Part shown: piece by piece, positions 28,264-36,048 of the stretch
How positions within the stretch are numbered: the first letter of the stretch is position 1
How the letters are laid out: each line of letters starts with the position of its first letter
Source of the DNA: Oscillospiraceae bacterium
Lineage (GTDB): Bacteria > Bacillota > Clostridia > Oscillospirales > Oscillospiraceae
DNA length: 42,095 nucleotides
Direction: 5' to 3'
NCBI GenBank assembly: GCA_015068025.1
Contig: SVLH01000016.1
Span: 1-42,095, forward strand
Made by a program: the position numbers and the translations under genes
Notes under the pieces: generated by a model
Databases searched by the model: none
Told to the model about the DNA's origin: nothing
Seen by the model: only the letters and a program-made list of their open reading frames with translations

Positions 28264-28810
28264 AATCATATTCCTCCTTGAGTTTGTTGTTATCATATAT
28301 CGTGCTCCGCCCTCTTTCGATGGCGATAGTACCGGTTTTTGCGATCTCCAGAATACCGAAATCCGTCAGCATTTCAATCAGAGCGGAGATCTTGCTCTTG
28401 CTGCCGAACACCTCCAGCGTCAGGGATTCCCGGCTGACGTCCATGACCTTGGCGCGGAAGATGTTTGCCAGCTGGATCACTTCGTCCCTTGCGCTGCGGC
28501 TTACGGCGCCGACCTTGATCAGCGCCACCTCGCGGCGGATGGAGGTTTCTTCGTCGAGGATCTTCACTGCCGTTACCGGCAGCAGTTTGCTGCACTGGGC
28601 GGCGATCTGTTCCAGCATGGCCTCGTCGGCCAGGATGGAGATGGTGATGCGGGTGATGCCCGGCTTGTCCGTCTCACCGGAAACGATGGATTCGATGTTG
28701 TAGCCCTTTCTGGAAAACAGACGGGCCACCTGGCTCAAAACGCCGGGGATGTCCTGCACCAGAATGCACAGGGTGTAGAGTTTGCGCTCGGGATCCAACT
28801 GTCGCTTCAT
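28244..28810 (-). CDS. ilvN: Acetohydroxyacid synthase small subunit, second copy
   Basis: The 188-residue regulatory subunit has an ACT domain ([31 protein letters not shown], about 12-42) with the valine-binding pattern, and a carboxy-terminal ACT-like domain. It is about 27 residues longer than the copy at 30547-31032, mainly by a charged tail. It overlaps the upstream large-subunit gene as ATGA, which pairs it with that copy. It lends feedback inhibition to the synthase. Confidence 0.88.
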   Translation of the reverse strand: MKRQLDPERKLYTLCILVQDIPGVLSQVARLFSRKGYNIESIVSGETDKPGITRITISILADEAMLEQIAAQCSKLLPVTAVKILDEETSIRREVALIKVGAVSRSARDEVIQLANIFRAKVMDVSRESLTLEVFGSKSKISALIEMLTDFGILEIAKTGTIAIERGRSTIYDNNKLKEEYDYGKHVL

Positions 28811-30525
28811 ACGCTGCCTCCTTCGCTGAGCAGGAAGTCTGTGATGGGAGAGCCGGCAGCCACCATGGGGCTGACCATCTCATCGATGTCCAGCATGCAG
28901 TCGATGACGGCGCCGGTGCCGCACTCCAGAGCCTGCGCCAGAGCCTGCTCCATCTCCTCGCGGGTACGGACACGGTAGCCCTTCAGTCCATAGGCCTCCG
29001 CCAGCTTTACAAAGTCGGGGCCGAAATCCAGCGTGGTCTGGGAGAAATGCTTTTTGTAGATCAGGTTTTGCCACTGGCGAACCATGCCCAGCGTGCCGTT
29101 GTTGAACACCACGGAGATCACGGGCAGACCGTAGTGCTGCACGGTGCAAAGCTCGTGGCAGTTCATGCGGAAGCAGCCGTCGCCGGTGATGTGGATGACG
29201 CGCTTTTCCGGGTTGCCGGTCTGGGCGCCGATGGCGGCGCCGAGGCCGAAGCCCATGGTGCCGAATCCGCCGGAGGTCAGAAGCTGACCGGGGTAATTAA
29301 AGTGGAGATACTTGATGGACCACATCTGATGCTGTCCCACGTCCGTGGCCACGATGGCATCCTGCGGCATCTGGGCGCGGATCACGTCCAGCACTTGCTG
29401 TGGGGTGAGGTGGTCGCTGTTGCCCGCTGTGGCGGGGGCGCGCATGGGGAGGATGTATTCCTTCCACTCCTGGTGACTGTACTGGGTGAGCTGCTCGTTG
29501 AGCATGGCCAGCACCCGGCGGGCGGAGCCGATGATGTGGTGATCGGTGGCAACGTTTTTGTCGATCTCGGCACGGTCGATGTCGATCTGCACGATCTTTG
29601 CCTGCTTGGCGAAGGTGGACGGTTGCAATGCCACGCGGTCGGAGAAGCGGCAGCCCACGGCGATGAGCAGATCACACTCGTTGGCCGCCACGTTGGAGGC
29701 TTTGGAGCCGTGCATGCCGATCATGCCGGTGGTGAGGGGATGTCCGCCGGGGAAGCCGCCGCCGCCCATGACGGTGATGGCCACGGGGGAGTCCAGTTTC
29801 TCCGCGAATTCCCGGAATTCCTGATGGGCACGGCCGCGAACCACGCCGCCGCCGCAGATGAGCAGAGGGCGCTTGGCCTCGGCGATCATGTCCAGCAGCT
29901 GGCGGATGTCATCGGGGTCGATCTCCGGCTTCTGGGGGCGGAGGGCATCATTGAGCTTCTGGATGCTGTTGGATCGGCGGTTTTCCTGCCAGGGGATGAA
30001 CTCGTAATCCACCATCTGGTCGGCGTTGGTCACATTTTTCAAAAAGTCGATGAGGACGGGGCCGGGGCGGCCGCTGGCGGCCACAGCAAAGGCCTGTCGC
30101 ATCACATCGGGGATCTGCTGGGCGTCCCGTACCAGAAAGGCCGCCTTGGTGATGGGCATGGCGATGCCGGTGGAGTCCACCTCCTGAAAGGCGTCGCGGC
30201 CCAGCAGATTCTCGCCCACGTTGCAGGTGATGAACACCACGGGGGAGGAGTCCAGATGGGCGGTGGCAATGCCGGTGGTCAGGTTGGTGGCGCCGGGGCC
30301 GGAGGTGGCGAAGCACACGCCCACCTTGCCGGTGGAGCGGGCGTAGCCGTCTGCCGCGTGGGCAGCGCCCTGTTCGTGGGCGGTCAGCACGTGGCGGATC
30401 TTGCCCTCATAGCCGTAAAGTTCGTCATAGAGATTCAGGATGGTGCCGCCGGGATAGCCGAACACGGTGTCGACTTCCTGTTCCAGCAGGCACTCCATAA
30501 TGGCCTGTGTTGCACGGATCTTCAA
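28807..30525 (-). CDS. ilvB: Acetohydroxyacid synthase large subunit, second copy
   Basis: The 572-residue TPP enzyme has the catalytic Glu51 (AHEQGAAHAADGYAR), the ATSGPGATNL loop, ENLLGRDAFQEVD and the TPP motif GDG..NN in ITGDGCFRMN...VFNNGTLG. It makes acetolactate and acetohydroxybutyrate. It lies 21 bases after the first small-subunit gene and overlaps the second by four bases. It differs clearly from the copy at 31047-32681. Confidence 0.92.
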   Translation of the reverse strand: MKIRATQAIMECLLEQEVDTVFGYPGGTILNLYDELYGYEGKIRHVLTAHEQGAAHAADGYARSTGKVGVCFATSGPGATNLTTGIATAHLDSSPVVFITCNVGENLLGRDAFQEVDSTGIAMPITKAAFLVRDAQQIPDVMRQAFAVAASGRPGPVLIDFLKNVTNADQMVDYEFIPWQENRRSNSIQKLNDALRPQKPEIDPDDIRQLLDMIAEAKRPLLICGGGVVRGRAHQEFREFAEKLDSPVAITVMGGGGFPGGHPLTTGMIGMHGSKASNVAANECDLLIAVGCRFSDRVALQPSTFAKQAKIVQIDIDRAEIDKNVATDHHIIGSARRVLAMLNEQLTQYSHQEWKEYILPMRAPATAGNSDHLTPQQVLDVIRAQMPQDAIVATDVGQHQMWSIKYLHFNYPGQLLTSGGFGTMGFGLGAAIGAQTGNPEKRVIHITGDGCFRMNCHELCTVQHYGLPVISVVFNNGTLGMVRQWQNLIYKKHFSQTTLDFGPDFVKLAEAYGLKGYRVRTREEMEQALAQALECGTGAVIDCMLDIDEMVSPMVAAGSPITDFLLSEGGSV

Positions 30526-30546
30526 AAGGGAGTTCCTCCTTGTGGG

Positions 30547-31032
30547 TTAAATCTTGCCGCCGCCCTTTTGCACGGCGATCACGCCGGTGCGGACGACCTC
30601 CAGAATGGAGAAGGGGCGCATCATGGTCTGGAAGGTATCCAGACGGTCGGGGGTGTCGGAAAGCTCCAGCGTCATGGAGGTGGGGGAGATGTCCGCCACC
30701 TTGGCGCCGTAGATGGAGCAGATGGTCATGATGTCCTGCCGGGTCTTGTTGTTGGCGCTGACCTTCAGGATCATCAGCTCCCGGCCGATGAGGCTGTTTT
30801 CTTCCAGTGTGCGGACTTTGATGACCTCCACCAGCTTGTTGAGCTGCTTTTCCACTTGCTCCACCATGTTGTTGCCGTTGTCCACGATAATGGTGATGCG
30901 GGAAATGGTGGGGTCGTCGGTGACGCCAACTGCCAGAGAGTCAATGTTGAAGGCGCGGCGGGAGAACAGTCCGGTGATGCGGTTGAGCACGCCGGCCTGG
31001 TTTTCCACCAGAACGGAAATGGTCTGCTTCAT
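30547..31032 (-). CDS. ilvN: Acetohydroxyacid synthase small subunit, first copy
   Basis: The 161-residue protein is the standard IlvN/IlvH length: amino-terminal ACT domain (ISVLVENQAGVLNRITGLF SRRAFNIDSL) and carboxy-terminal domain from about residue 80. It starts 14 bases after the first large subunit, behind AAGGAGG, so the two form one holoenzyme. Confidence 0.92.
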   Translation of the reverse strand: MKQTISVLVENQAGVLNRITGLFSRRAFNIDSLAVGVTDDPTISRITIIVDNGNNMVEQVEKQLNKLVEVIKVRTLEENSLIGRELMILKVSANNKTRQDIMTICSIYGAKVADISPTSMTLELSDTPDRLDTFQTMMRPFSILEVVRTGVIAVQKGGGKI

Positions 31033-31046
31033 GGTTCCCGCCTCCT

Positions 31047-32681
31047 TTAATCGTTGGTGGTGACGTCGGGATGGACGTTCACAATGGCCAGCACGCTGCC
31101 CTCGGCGCCAAGGATTTGGTCGATGGCGGCGTCCACCTCGTCCTCGCAGTTCACGGCGATGCTGGGGATGCCGTAGGCGGCGGCAACGGTCTCGAAATCG
31201 GGAGAGCCGTCCAGTGCCACGCCGAAGGGGCCGTGATAGGCCGGAGAGTTCTGGATCTGGTGCACCAGTCCCAAAACGTTGTTGCGGAAGACGATGATCT
31301 TGAGATCGAGATCGGCTGCCTTAACGGCGGCCAGTTCGTTCATGGACATCTGGAAGGAGCCGTCGCCGCAGATGACAACGGTCTGCTTGTCCGGCTGGGC
31401 CACCTTCACGCCGATGGCGGCGGGGAGGGAGTAGCCCATGGTGCCAAGGCCCCCGGAGGTCAGCAGCCGTCCCTGCTTCTGGGGCAGGTACTTGCAGGCG
31501 AACAACTGGTTCTGGCCCACATCCACGCAGACCACGGCGTCCTCCGCCAGTTTTCCGCCCAGTTTGCGCAGGAAGGTGCCGGGGAAGACGAATCCTTCCC
31601 GTGCGGGAAACACGCGATCCAGCTCCGCCTTGCGGTATTCCCGCAGACGCTCCAGCCATGCGGCAGAATCGGGCGCTTTGATCTCCCGTTCCAGCAGCTG
31701 CTGCAGGATCACCTTCACATCGCCCACCAGAGGGATGGCGGCGATCAGGTTCTTGCCGATCTCGGCAGGGTCGACGTCGATGTGGATGGTGGCCATGCGG
31801 TTGGCGATGTCCTCCGGATCCACCATGGCACGGTCGGCGGCACGGGTGCCCACCATGATGAGCAGGTCGGCCTTTGCCAGCGCTTGATTGGCACAGCGGT
31901 TGCCGTGAGCGCCGATCATGCCCAGATTCAGGGGGTGATCGGTGGGCAGCACGGAGATGCCCATCATGGTCTTGACCACGGGGATCGCGTTGCGCTCTGC
32001 CAGCGCCAGCAGCTCGTCTCTTGCGTGCGCCAGCCACACACCGCCGCCGGCGCAGATCAGCGGCTGCTTTGCTCTGGAGATGGCCTCCGCCACCCGCTTG
32101 ATCTGCAGCTCGTTGCCGCGGATGCTGGGCTTGTAGCCCCGGATGTTGACCTCCTCGGGGAAGACGGGGGTTTCGACCTCCTGCTGCTGGATGTCAATGG
32201 GAATGTCGATGAGAACGGGGCCGGGACGGCCAGTGGAGGCGATATGGAACGCCTCCTTCACGATACGGGGGATCTCCTGCGCATCTTTGACCAGATAGCT
32301 GTGCTTGGAGAAGGGTGCGACTGCACCGGTAATATCCACTTCCTGGAAGATGTCCCTGCCCAGCAGATGGGAGGGCACCTGTCCGGTGACGGCCACCATG
32401 GGGATGGAGTCCATGTAAGCGGTGGCGATGCCGGTGATGAGGTTGGTGGCACCCGGCCCGGAAGTGACCATACACACACCGGTCTTTCCGGTCACACGGG
32501 CGTAGCCGGAGGCCATGTGGCCTGCGTTCTGCTCCGTGCGGACCAGCGTATATCCGATCTGAGGGGTTTCCCGGAGCACATCCGCCACGGGGCAGATGGT
32601 AGCACCGGCGTATCCGAAAATATGATCGACGCCCTCGCGGAGCAAACCTTCGATCAAAGCCTGTGCGCCTGTCATTTTCAT
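31047..32681 (-). CDS. ilvB: Acetohydroxyacid synthase large subunit, first copy
   Basis: The 544-residue TPP enzyme has Glu50 (RTEQNAGHMASGYAR), the TSGPGATNLITG loop, GRDIFQEVDITG and the cofactor motif GDGSFQMS...VFRNNVLG. ATG at 32681 lies nine bases after AAGGAGG; the longer frame to 32771 would run through the attenuator hairpin and is rejected. It is the first structural gene after the leader-peptide attenuator. An acetolactate synthase is the usual reading; a catabolic AlsS-type role is unlikely next to ilvN, ilvC and ilvD. Confidence 0.9.
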   Translation of the reverse strand: MKMTGAQALIEGLLREGVDHIFGYAGATICPVADVLRETPQIGYTLVRTEQNAGHMASGYARVTGKTGVCMVTSGPGATNLITGIATAYMDSIPMVAVTGQVPSHLLGRDIFQEVDITGAVAPFSKHSYLVKDAQEIPRIVKEAFHIASTGRPGPVLIDIPIDIQQQEVETPVFPEEVNIRGYKPSIRGNELQIKRVAEAISRAKQPLICAGGGVWLAHARDELLALAERNAIPVVKTMMGISVLPTDHPLNLGMIGAHGNRCANQALAKADLLIMVGTRAADRAMVDPEDIANRMATIHIDVDPAEIGKNLIAAIPLVGDVKVILQQLLEREIKAPDSAAWLERLREYRKAELDRVFPAREGFVFPGTFLRKLGGKLAEDAVVCVDVGQNQLFACKYLPQKQGRLLTSGGLGTMGYSLPAAIGVKVAQPDKQTVVICGDGSFQMSMNELAAVKAADLDLKIIVFRNNVLGLVHQIQNSPAYHGPFGVALDGSPDFETVAAAYGIPSIAVNCEDEVDAAIDQILGAEGSVLAIVNVHPDVTTND

Positions 32682-32734
32682 GTTTGCGCCCTCCTTTGGA
32701 CTTCGTGCGGGGTGCGGATGTCCCGCGGATTCTG

Positions 32735-32780
32735 AATGAAAAACGCCTGTGGTTCGGGGGGGTCGAACCACAGGCGTTCA
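32735..32780 (-). terminator. Attenuator terminator upstream of the ilv operon
   Basis: On the minus strand a perfect 15-bp stem (AACGCCTGTGGTTCG and its complement, 32764-32778 with 32742-32756) closes a seven-base loop rich in C and leads into TTTTT, 54 bases before the ilvB start. It sits between the leader peptide and the first structural gene, so it must be suppressed for expression. Confidence 0.85.
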
Positions 32781-32791
32781 GGTAACTTTTT

Positions 32792-32833
32792 GAGCCGGCT
32801 TAAGTTCCTTCTGGGGAATGAAACCGGGGGCTC
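32792..32833 (-). promoter_or_regulatory. Upstream hairpin of the ilv attenuator
   Basis: GAGCC pairs with GGCTC, then after a CCC bulge GGTTT pairs with AAGCC, with a further TTCC/GGAA stem inside. It forms between the leader stop codon and the terminator and is the likely pause or anti-antiterminator structure. The competing antiterminator pairing could not be settled by eye. Confidence 0.5.
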
Positions 32834-32856
32834 TGCTTCCTGCTCCGGGCATGACC

Positions 32857-32949
32857 TCAAACACTATTCCTGTTTTGTACCAGCAATACCAGTACGGAAA
32901 CAAAAATAATGCAGACCGGAATGGAGATCAGAGCGGTGGTCATCAGCAT
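32857..32949 (-). CDS. Branched-chain-amino-acid-rich leader peptide
   Basis: A 30-codon frame starts at ATG 32949 with AAGGAG eight bases upstream and stops at 32857. Fifteen of the 30 residues are Leu, Ile or Val, including IIFVSVLVLLV in the second half. It lies 24 bases before a hairpin and about 75 before the attenuator terminator of the ilv operon. Composition and order match the enterobacterial ilv leader peptide, which stalls ribosomes when charged branched-chain tRNAs are scarce. The alternative, a small membrane peptide, is possible because the sequence is hydrophobic, but the position favours a leader. Confidence 0.75.
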   Translation of the reverse strand: MLMTTALISIPVCIIFVSVLVLLVQNRNSV

Positions 32950-33026
32950 GGGATAAACTCCTTCGCTGTCGGACGGGGCTGGAGCCCCAAAGACCGGCAT
33001 TCTTTGCCTTGTTAAAGCTTAATAAC

Positions 33027-33054
33027 AGTATACATATTTAAGACAAAAAAACAA
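33027..33054 (-). promoter_or_regulatory. Probable promoter of the ilv operon
   Basis: On the minus strand TTGTTT (33049-33054) and TATACT (33027-33032) are 16 bases apart in an AT-rich block, about 70 bases before the leader-peptide start. The -35 element is weak. The 587-base gap from 32682 to 33268 otherwise holds only the leader elements and, near the plus-strand end, the upstream region of arcC, in which I see no clear promoter. Confidence 0.5.
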
Positions 33055-33268
33055 CACACTCCGACGCGCTTTTGAATATTTTTCCCTTTTACCGAAAAAT
33101 GGCGGCGGTTTTGCGAAAAAACTGGCACAAACCACCGAGAAAATTGGAAAAAACGGGGTGGGGAAGGAAGACGGTCAATGCTGCCTGCCGGAAAACACTC
33201 ATTTTTCATGCATAGAGTCTCTCCTGTGGGGCATCCTTTTTGAAAACGAGGAAAGGAAGTCTGTCCCT

Positions 33269-34213
33269 ATGCCGGAAAAAATCGTGATCGCGCTGGGCGG
33301 CAATGCCTTGCAGTCCGGAAATTCCGCCCCCACGGCGGAGGCGCAGCTGGAAGTGGTGCGCCGCACGGCCCAGTATATTGCCGAAATCAGCCGCCGCGGC
33401 TATGAAATGGCCATCGTGCACGGAAACGGCCCCCAGGTCGGCCGCATCCTGCTGGCATCCGAAACGGCCAAGGAGGTGGTCCCGCCCATGCCCTTTGACG
33501 TCTGCGGTGCCATGAGTCAGGGCTATATCGGCTATCACATCCAGCAGGCGCTGAAATATGCCTTGAGTGCCCGGAACCGGAACTACCCCGTGGTGTCCCT
33601 GACCACGCAGGTGGTGGTGGATCGCAGCGACCCTGCCTTCCAGAACCCCACCAAGCCCATCGGTGGGTTCTGCACCGAGGAGGAAGCCCGGCGGCTGGAA
33701 CAGGAGAAAGGCTATGTCATGAAGGAGGACTCCGGCCGCGGCTGGCGGCGGGTGGTGGCTTCGCCCCAGCCGCGCCGCATTGTGGAGATCGGCGCCGTCC
33801 GGCTGCTGTGGGATCACGCCATTGTCATCACCTGCGGCGGAGGCGGCGTGCCTGTGGTGGAAAACCCGGACGGCACGCTGGAGGGCGTTGCGGCGGTCAT
33901 CGACAAGGACTACGCCGCAGAGCTTCTGGCAGAACAGGTGGACGCCGATGCGCTGCTGATCCTGACGGAGGTGGAGAAGGTGGCCATCAACTTCGGCAAG
34001 CCCAACCAGCAGGATCTGAACCGGTTGAGCCTGGCGGAAGCTGCCCGCTATGCCGAGGCGGGGCAGTTCGGCGCCGGCAGTATGCTGCCCAAGGTGGAGG
34101 CTGCTATGCGCTTTGTCCGTGCAAATCCCGGAAAACGCGCCATCATCACCAGCCTTGACAAGGCGGTGGACGCATTGGATGGAAAGACCGGCACCATCAT
34201 CACGTTCGCATAA
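33269..34213 (+). CDS. arcC: Carbamate kinase
   Basis: The 314-residue protein begins IVIALGGNALQ and has HGNGPQVGRILLASE, SQGYIGYHIQQAL, ITCGGGGVPV and DKDYAAELLAEQVDAD, the pattern of carbamate kinase of usual length. It makes ATP from carbamoyl phosphate, or carbamoyl phosphate in reverse. ATG at 33269 follows AAAGGAAG. It stands alone: no arginine deiminase, ornithine carbamoyltransferase or other carbamoyl-phosphate-forming catabolic gene is next to it. It may complete a purine, allantoin or arginine pathway encoded elsewhere. Confidence 0.9.
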   Translation: MPEKIVIALGGNALQSGNSAPTAEAQLEVVRRTAQYIAEISRRGYEMAIVHGNGPQVGRILLASETAKEVVPPMPFDVCGAMSQGYIGYHIQQALKYALSARNRNYPVVSLTTQVVVDRSDPAFQNPTKPIGGFCTEEEARRLEQEKGYVMKEDSGRGWRRVVASPQPRRIVEIGAVRLLWDHAIVITCGGGGVPVVENPDGTLEGVAAVIDKDYAAELLAEQVDADALLILTEVEKVAINFGKPNQQDLNRLSLAEAARYAEAGQFGAGSMLPKVEAAMRFVRANPGKRAIITSLDKAVDALDGKTGTIITFA

Positions 34214-34216
34214 TGG

Positions 34217-34249
34217 AACCGCCCACGGACACTTCCGTGGGCGGTTTTT
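34217..34249 (+). terminator. Terminator of arcC
   Basis: AACCGCCCACGGA and TCCGTGGGCGGTT form a perfect 13-bp stem around CACT with T residues after it, directly behind the arcC stop codon. Confidence 0.85.
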
Positions 34250-34266
34250 GCTGTCTTGCGAGGTGG

Positions 34267-35637
34267 TCAGCGGACATACTTGGCGATCTTGCGGGCGGCG
34301 GTGGCCTGCGAAATGCCCAGCTCCTTCGCCACGGCCACGGTGGTGCCGCAGCGGTGGTAGGAGTCCCGGATGATCTGCCCTTCGTAGGCGTCCATGCGTT
34401 CCGCCAGCGTGCCGCCGAAGGCCAGAAGCGCCGCAGAGGGCAGCGCTTCTCCGGTATATTCCACTGGGAGAGAGGTGATGTCGATGATGGGATCCTGCGC
34501 CGTGATGACCACCCGCTCGATCAGGTTCTCCAGCTGGCGCACGTTGCCGGGCCAGTCAAAACCCTCCAGAAAGGCCAGGAATCGGGGACTGAACACCACA
34601 TTTTTTCCATATTCTCCGCTGAAATGCGCCAAAAACTGATGGGCGAGAGGCAGGATGTCCTCGATGCGCTGGCGCAGAGGGGGGATGTGGAGGCGGATGA
34701 CATTGAGCCGGTAAAAGAGGTCGCTGCGGAACAGACCCCGCTGCACGTCCTCCTCCAGATTGCGGCTGGCGGCGGCAATGAGGCGGAAGTCCGAATCCGC
34801 CGGCTTTTCCTGAATCAGATGCAGCAGACGAGACTGGATGTGCAGCGGCAGATCGCCGATCTCGTCCAGAAACAGCGTGCCGTGATGCGCCAGAGCGATC
34901 TTTCCCAGATTGCTGCCGGCGTCCGAGCCGAACAGTTCCGATTCGATGAGGTTTTCATGGAGAAGGGCGCAGTTGAACTCGATAAAGGGCCCGTCTGCCC
35001 GGTTGCTCATGGCGTGGATGGACTTGGCCATCACGCTTTTTCCGGAGCCGGTTTCGCCGGTGATGAGGACGTTGGCCCGGGTGTTTGCGGTGTTCTGCAT
35101 CAGGGTGCGCAGCCGCTGCATGGAGTTGCTCTTGAACACCAGAGAGGTGGTGGTGGCGCGGGTGCGCAGTTCTGCGATCTCCTCGGAATAGTGGCGCAGG
35201 TCGTCCTGCGCCCGGCGGTAATTCTGCTGGATGGTGTTGATCTGCTCCATGGACACGGTGTTGAAGCAGACGGCATATTTCAGCACGCCGTGGTTGTCAA
35301 AGAGGGGCAGACCCACGGTCATGACGTTTTTGTGGGTGCGGTTGATGGTCTGGGTGGCGGTGATCTTGCGCTTCTGGCGGATCACCTCTGCCGTGACGCA
35401 GGGGGTGAACACGCCCTGCCGCTCCAGATCAAAGGCGGATTTGCCCACGATGGAGTTGTGGGTGAAGCCGAAGTTCCGCTCGTAGTGCTCGCTGACCCGG
35501 ATGATGATGCCGTTGGCGTCGGAGATCATCATGTCATCCGCCAGCACCAGATTGTTCTCCGGGCGCAGAATGTCCAGCAGACCCTGCAGGTTGATATTCT
35601 CCTCAAAGAAGCCGGTGAGGTGGGGCGTGTGCGGCAT
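34267..35637 (-). CDS. PAS-AAA+-Fis regulator without the GAFTGA loop (TyrR-like)
   Basis: The 456-residue protein has a PAS-like sensor (about 30-125), a coiled linker (130-165), an AAA+ domain with Walker A GETGSGKS (194-201) and Walker B LFLDEIG (255-261), and a Fis-type helix-turn-helix (430-452, VAVAKELGISQATAARKI). After ESELFG the sigma54-contact loop GAFTGA is absent; GSDAGSNLGK stands there. TyrR and PhhR are known relatives that lack the loop and act on sigma70 promoters. ATG at 35637 fits the sensor boundary; a longer frame to 35763 runs through the operators. It is divergent from the butyrate operon and shares its palindromes, so control of that operon by a small carboxylate or aromatic ligand is inferred. 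Confidence 0.8.
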   Translation of the reverse strand: MPHTPHLTGFFEENINLQGLLDILRPENNLVLADDMMISDANGIIIRVSEHYERNFGFTHNSIVGKSAFDLERQGVFTPCVTAEVIRQKRKITATQTINRTHKNVMTVGLPLFDNHGVLKYAVCFNTVSMEQINTIQQNYRRAQDDLRHYSEEIAELRTRATTTSLVFKSNSMQRLRTLMQNTANTRANVLITGETGSGKSVMAKSIHAMSNRADGPFIEFNCALLHENLIESELFGSDAGSNLGKIALAHHGTLFLDEIGDLPLHIQSRLLHLIQEKPADSDFRLIAAASRNLEEDVQRGLFRSDLFYRLNVIRLHIPPLRQRIEDILPLAHQFLAHFSGEYGKNVVFSPRFLAFLEGFDWPGNVRQLENLIERVVITAQDPIIDITSLPVEYTGEALPSAALLAFGGTLAERMDAYEGQIIRDSYHRCGTTVAVAKELGISQATAARKIAKYVR

Positions 35638-35675
35638 AGATCCTGCCTGCCTTTCTCCGCGGTGACGCCGCGGAT

Positions 35676-35712
35676 TATTCATTTTTGAGTATAGCATATT
35701 CAAAAATGAATA
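35676..35712. promoter_or_regulatory. Paired palindromic operators over the regulator promoter
   Basis: TATTCATTTTTGAGTA (35676-35691) and TATTCAAAAATGAATA (35697-35712, the reverse complement of TATTCATTTTTGAATA) lie 21 bases apart, two helical turns. A minus-strand -10 element TATACT (35688-35693) overlaps the first site, so the regulator probably limits its own synthesis. Confidence 0.7.
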
Positions 35713-35823
35713 GAAACAAAAATCGTGAAAATTTATTTGTGGAAATAATACAAAAATTTGCACGAAAAACCTGCTAGAAGCACAAAAGAGGTGGCAGGGC
35801 GGAGAATGAAGGGAAAAGACGGT

Positions 35824-35839
35824 TATTCATTTTTGAATA
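35824..35839. promoter_or_regulatory. Palindromic operator upstream of the butyrate operon
   Basis: TATTCATTTTTGAATA is identical in sequence to the second site over the regulator promoter. It lies about 105 bases before the -35 element at 35945, a distance that suits an activator. A 70-codon frame through it (35758-35970) is a shadow. Confidence 0.7.
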
Positions 35840-35944
35840 ATCGAGCCGAACCCATTGATTTTTCAACATTTTTTCGTGAAGTAAAGTTGGTGAATTTAGG
35901 ACGGTCTGCACATAAAATTGGGAAAAACTCTGGGATTTTGCCCA

Positions 35945-35973
35945 TTGAAAGTGCAGATGCCCTTTGCTAATAT
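35945..35973 (+). promoter_or_regulatory. Promoter of the butyrate operon
   Basis: TTGAAA (35945-35950), 17 bases, TAATAT (35968-35973) preceded by TGC, an extended -10 form. No sigma54-type GG/GC pair at -24/-12 is seen between the operator and the start codon. The rest of the gap 35638-36048 holds only the operators and AT-rich leader. Confidence 0.7.
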
Positions 35974-36048
35974 AGTAAGTAGCGAGTATGCGGGATTTTT
36001 GCGCCCAAACGGCGGCGGAACCCGGAAATTTAGAGGAGGAACACCATC

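Noticed and set aside
32682-32771. Amino-terminal extension of the first ilvB
   Set aside because: It would be encoded by the attenuator hairpin; ATG at 32681 has AAGGAGG at good spacing and matches the family start.
32682-33020. T-box in the ilv leader
   Set aside because: No GGTACCGCG element is present on the minus strand; the leader-peptide architecture explains the terminator.
35758-35970. 70-codon plus-strand frame upstream of crt
   Set aside because: It runs through the operator at 35824 and the promoter at 35945 and lacks a ribosome site.
35840-36048. Sigma54 promoter for the butyrate operon
   Set aside because: No TGGCA-N-TTGC-like element at the right spacing is visible, and the regulator lacks GAFTGA.
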